64,000 nucleotides of DNA from Bactericera cockerelli (taxonomy: Eukaryota > Arthropoda > Insecta > Hemiptera > Triozidae), in the NCBI GenBank assembly GCA_024516035.1, contig CM044964.1, forward strand, positions 22,673,806 through 22,737,805, written 5' to 3'. Below, piece after piece: positions 63,780 to 64,000 of this stretch (position 1 is its first letter; every line of letters starts with the position of its first letter). The translations under genes and the position numbers were made by a program. The notes beneath the pieces were generated by a model. That model did no database searches. It saw only the letters and a list, made by a program, of their open reading frames with translations, and was not told the DNA's origin.

Positions 63780-64000
63780 AACACAATTGAACCTTGGTAT
63801 AAAAGTGGTAGATATAAGAGAAACCTGGTTTATTTTTTTTCTCTTTCGATTTTTTTCTCCTTTCCAAGGAAAATTAACACCTTTATAAGAGAAAACGTAG
63901 ATATATGAGAGCAAATTTCCCGTCCCTTCAGTTCTCTTATATGCAGGTTCTCTTACATCCAGGTTCCTCTGATATCCAGGTTCTCTTATATCCAGGTTCC
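63780..64000. mobile_element. Start of an element with TCTCTTATATCCAGGTTC repeats, cut by the window end
   Basis: GTTCTCTTATATGCAGGTTC, TTCTCTTACATCCAGGTTCC and TTCTCTTATATCCAGGTTCC follow each other at 63940-64000, with TATAAGAGAAACC-type inverses at 63805 and 63885. AACCTGGATATAAGAGAACTT also occurs at 42568. A pogo/Tigger-like end is possible, but the element is incomplete here. Confidence 0.5.

Noticed and set aside
1..64000. Assignment to a particular insect order or species
   Set aside because: Repeat families and a HIT array do not identify the taxon without database comparison.

Overview
This is AT-rich, intron-containing, transposon-packed nuclear DNA of an arthropod, most likely an insect. 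GT...AG splice sites, AATAAA signals, an intact mariner, a Tc1-like element, an endonuclease-type LINE, a 990-codon restriction-like-endonuclease (RLE) LINE, tRNA- and 5S-derived SINEs, and short piggyBac-, hAT-, pogo- and Helitron-like elements all point that way. No single-copy marker lets me name the species or order.

Host genes sit in the left third (about 1.9-19.6 kb), all on the plus strand. They form an array of at least four paralogous histidine-triad (HIT) genes related to HINT1: gene 1 (HIT exon 4264-5031, with Lys/Glu-rich exons 1965-2806 and 3006-about 4262 upstream), gene 2 (6303-6805), gene 3 (13157-13593) and gene 4 (two exons, 17619-17900 and 18631-19082). The HIT fold is well conserved (YEDDHC-type strand, [IV]PKK, GY[RK], GGxQ/WPP), but the catalytic His-x-His-x-His is broken differently in each copy: H-N-M, V-M-H, W-H-D and Q-H-R. 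All six well-defined acceptors are phase 1, and N-glycosylation sequons are frequent. I infer a family of diverged, possibly secreted HIT pseudo-enzymes with a short missing first exon. This is the most interesting system in the window.

The rest is a mosaic of mobile DNA. 0.4-1.4 kb: piggyBac-like MITE. 5-17 kb, between the HIT genes: SINE pieces, a 1.65-kb nested palindrome (7672-9326) and a pogo-like element carrying a reverse-transcriptase remnant. 19.1-20.7 kb: MITE-in-SINE at the stop codon of gene 4, then more SINEs. 20.77-23.75 kb: a 3-kb inverted-repeat element holding a 25-bp satellite. 24.3-25.8 kb: Helitron-like element and LINE. 26.2-26.8 kb: minisatellite. 28.1-29.4 kb: intact mariner. 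30.8-32.4 kb: dead Tc1. 33.2-34.2 kb: palindromic MITE and 5S-derived SINEs. 34.5-41.9 kb: an element with CTAGTTTATCC repeats, interrupted by a 5.8-kb transposon encoding a DUF7869-type protein with five 37-residue repeats. 42-49 kb: SINEs, some nested. 49.4-52.4 kb: intact RLE LINE. 53.5-55.7 kb: decayed endonuclease-type LINE. 56.3-60.5 kb: hAT MITE and SINEs. 60.6-63.6 kb: long CT- and GA-rich tracts. The window ends inside another repeat.
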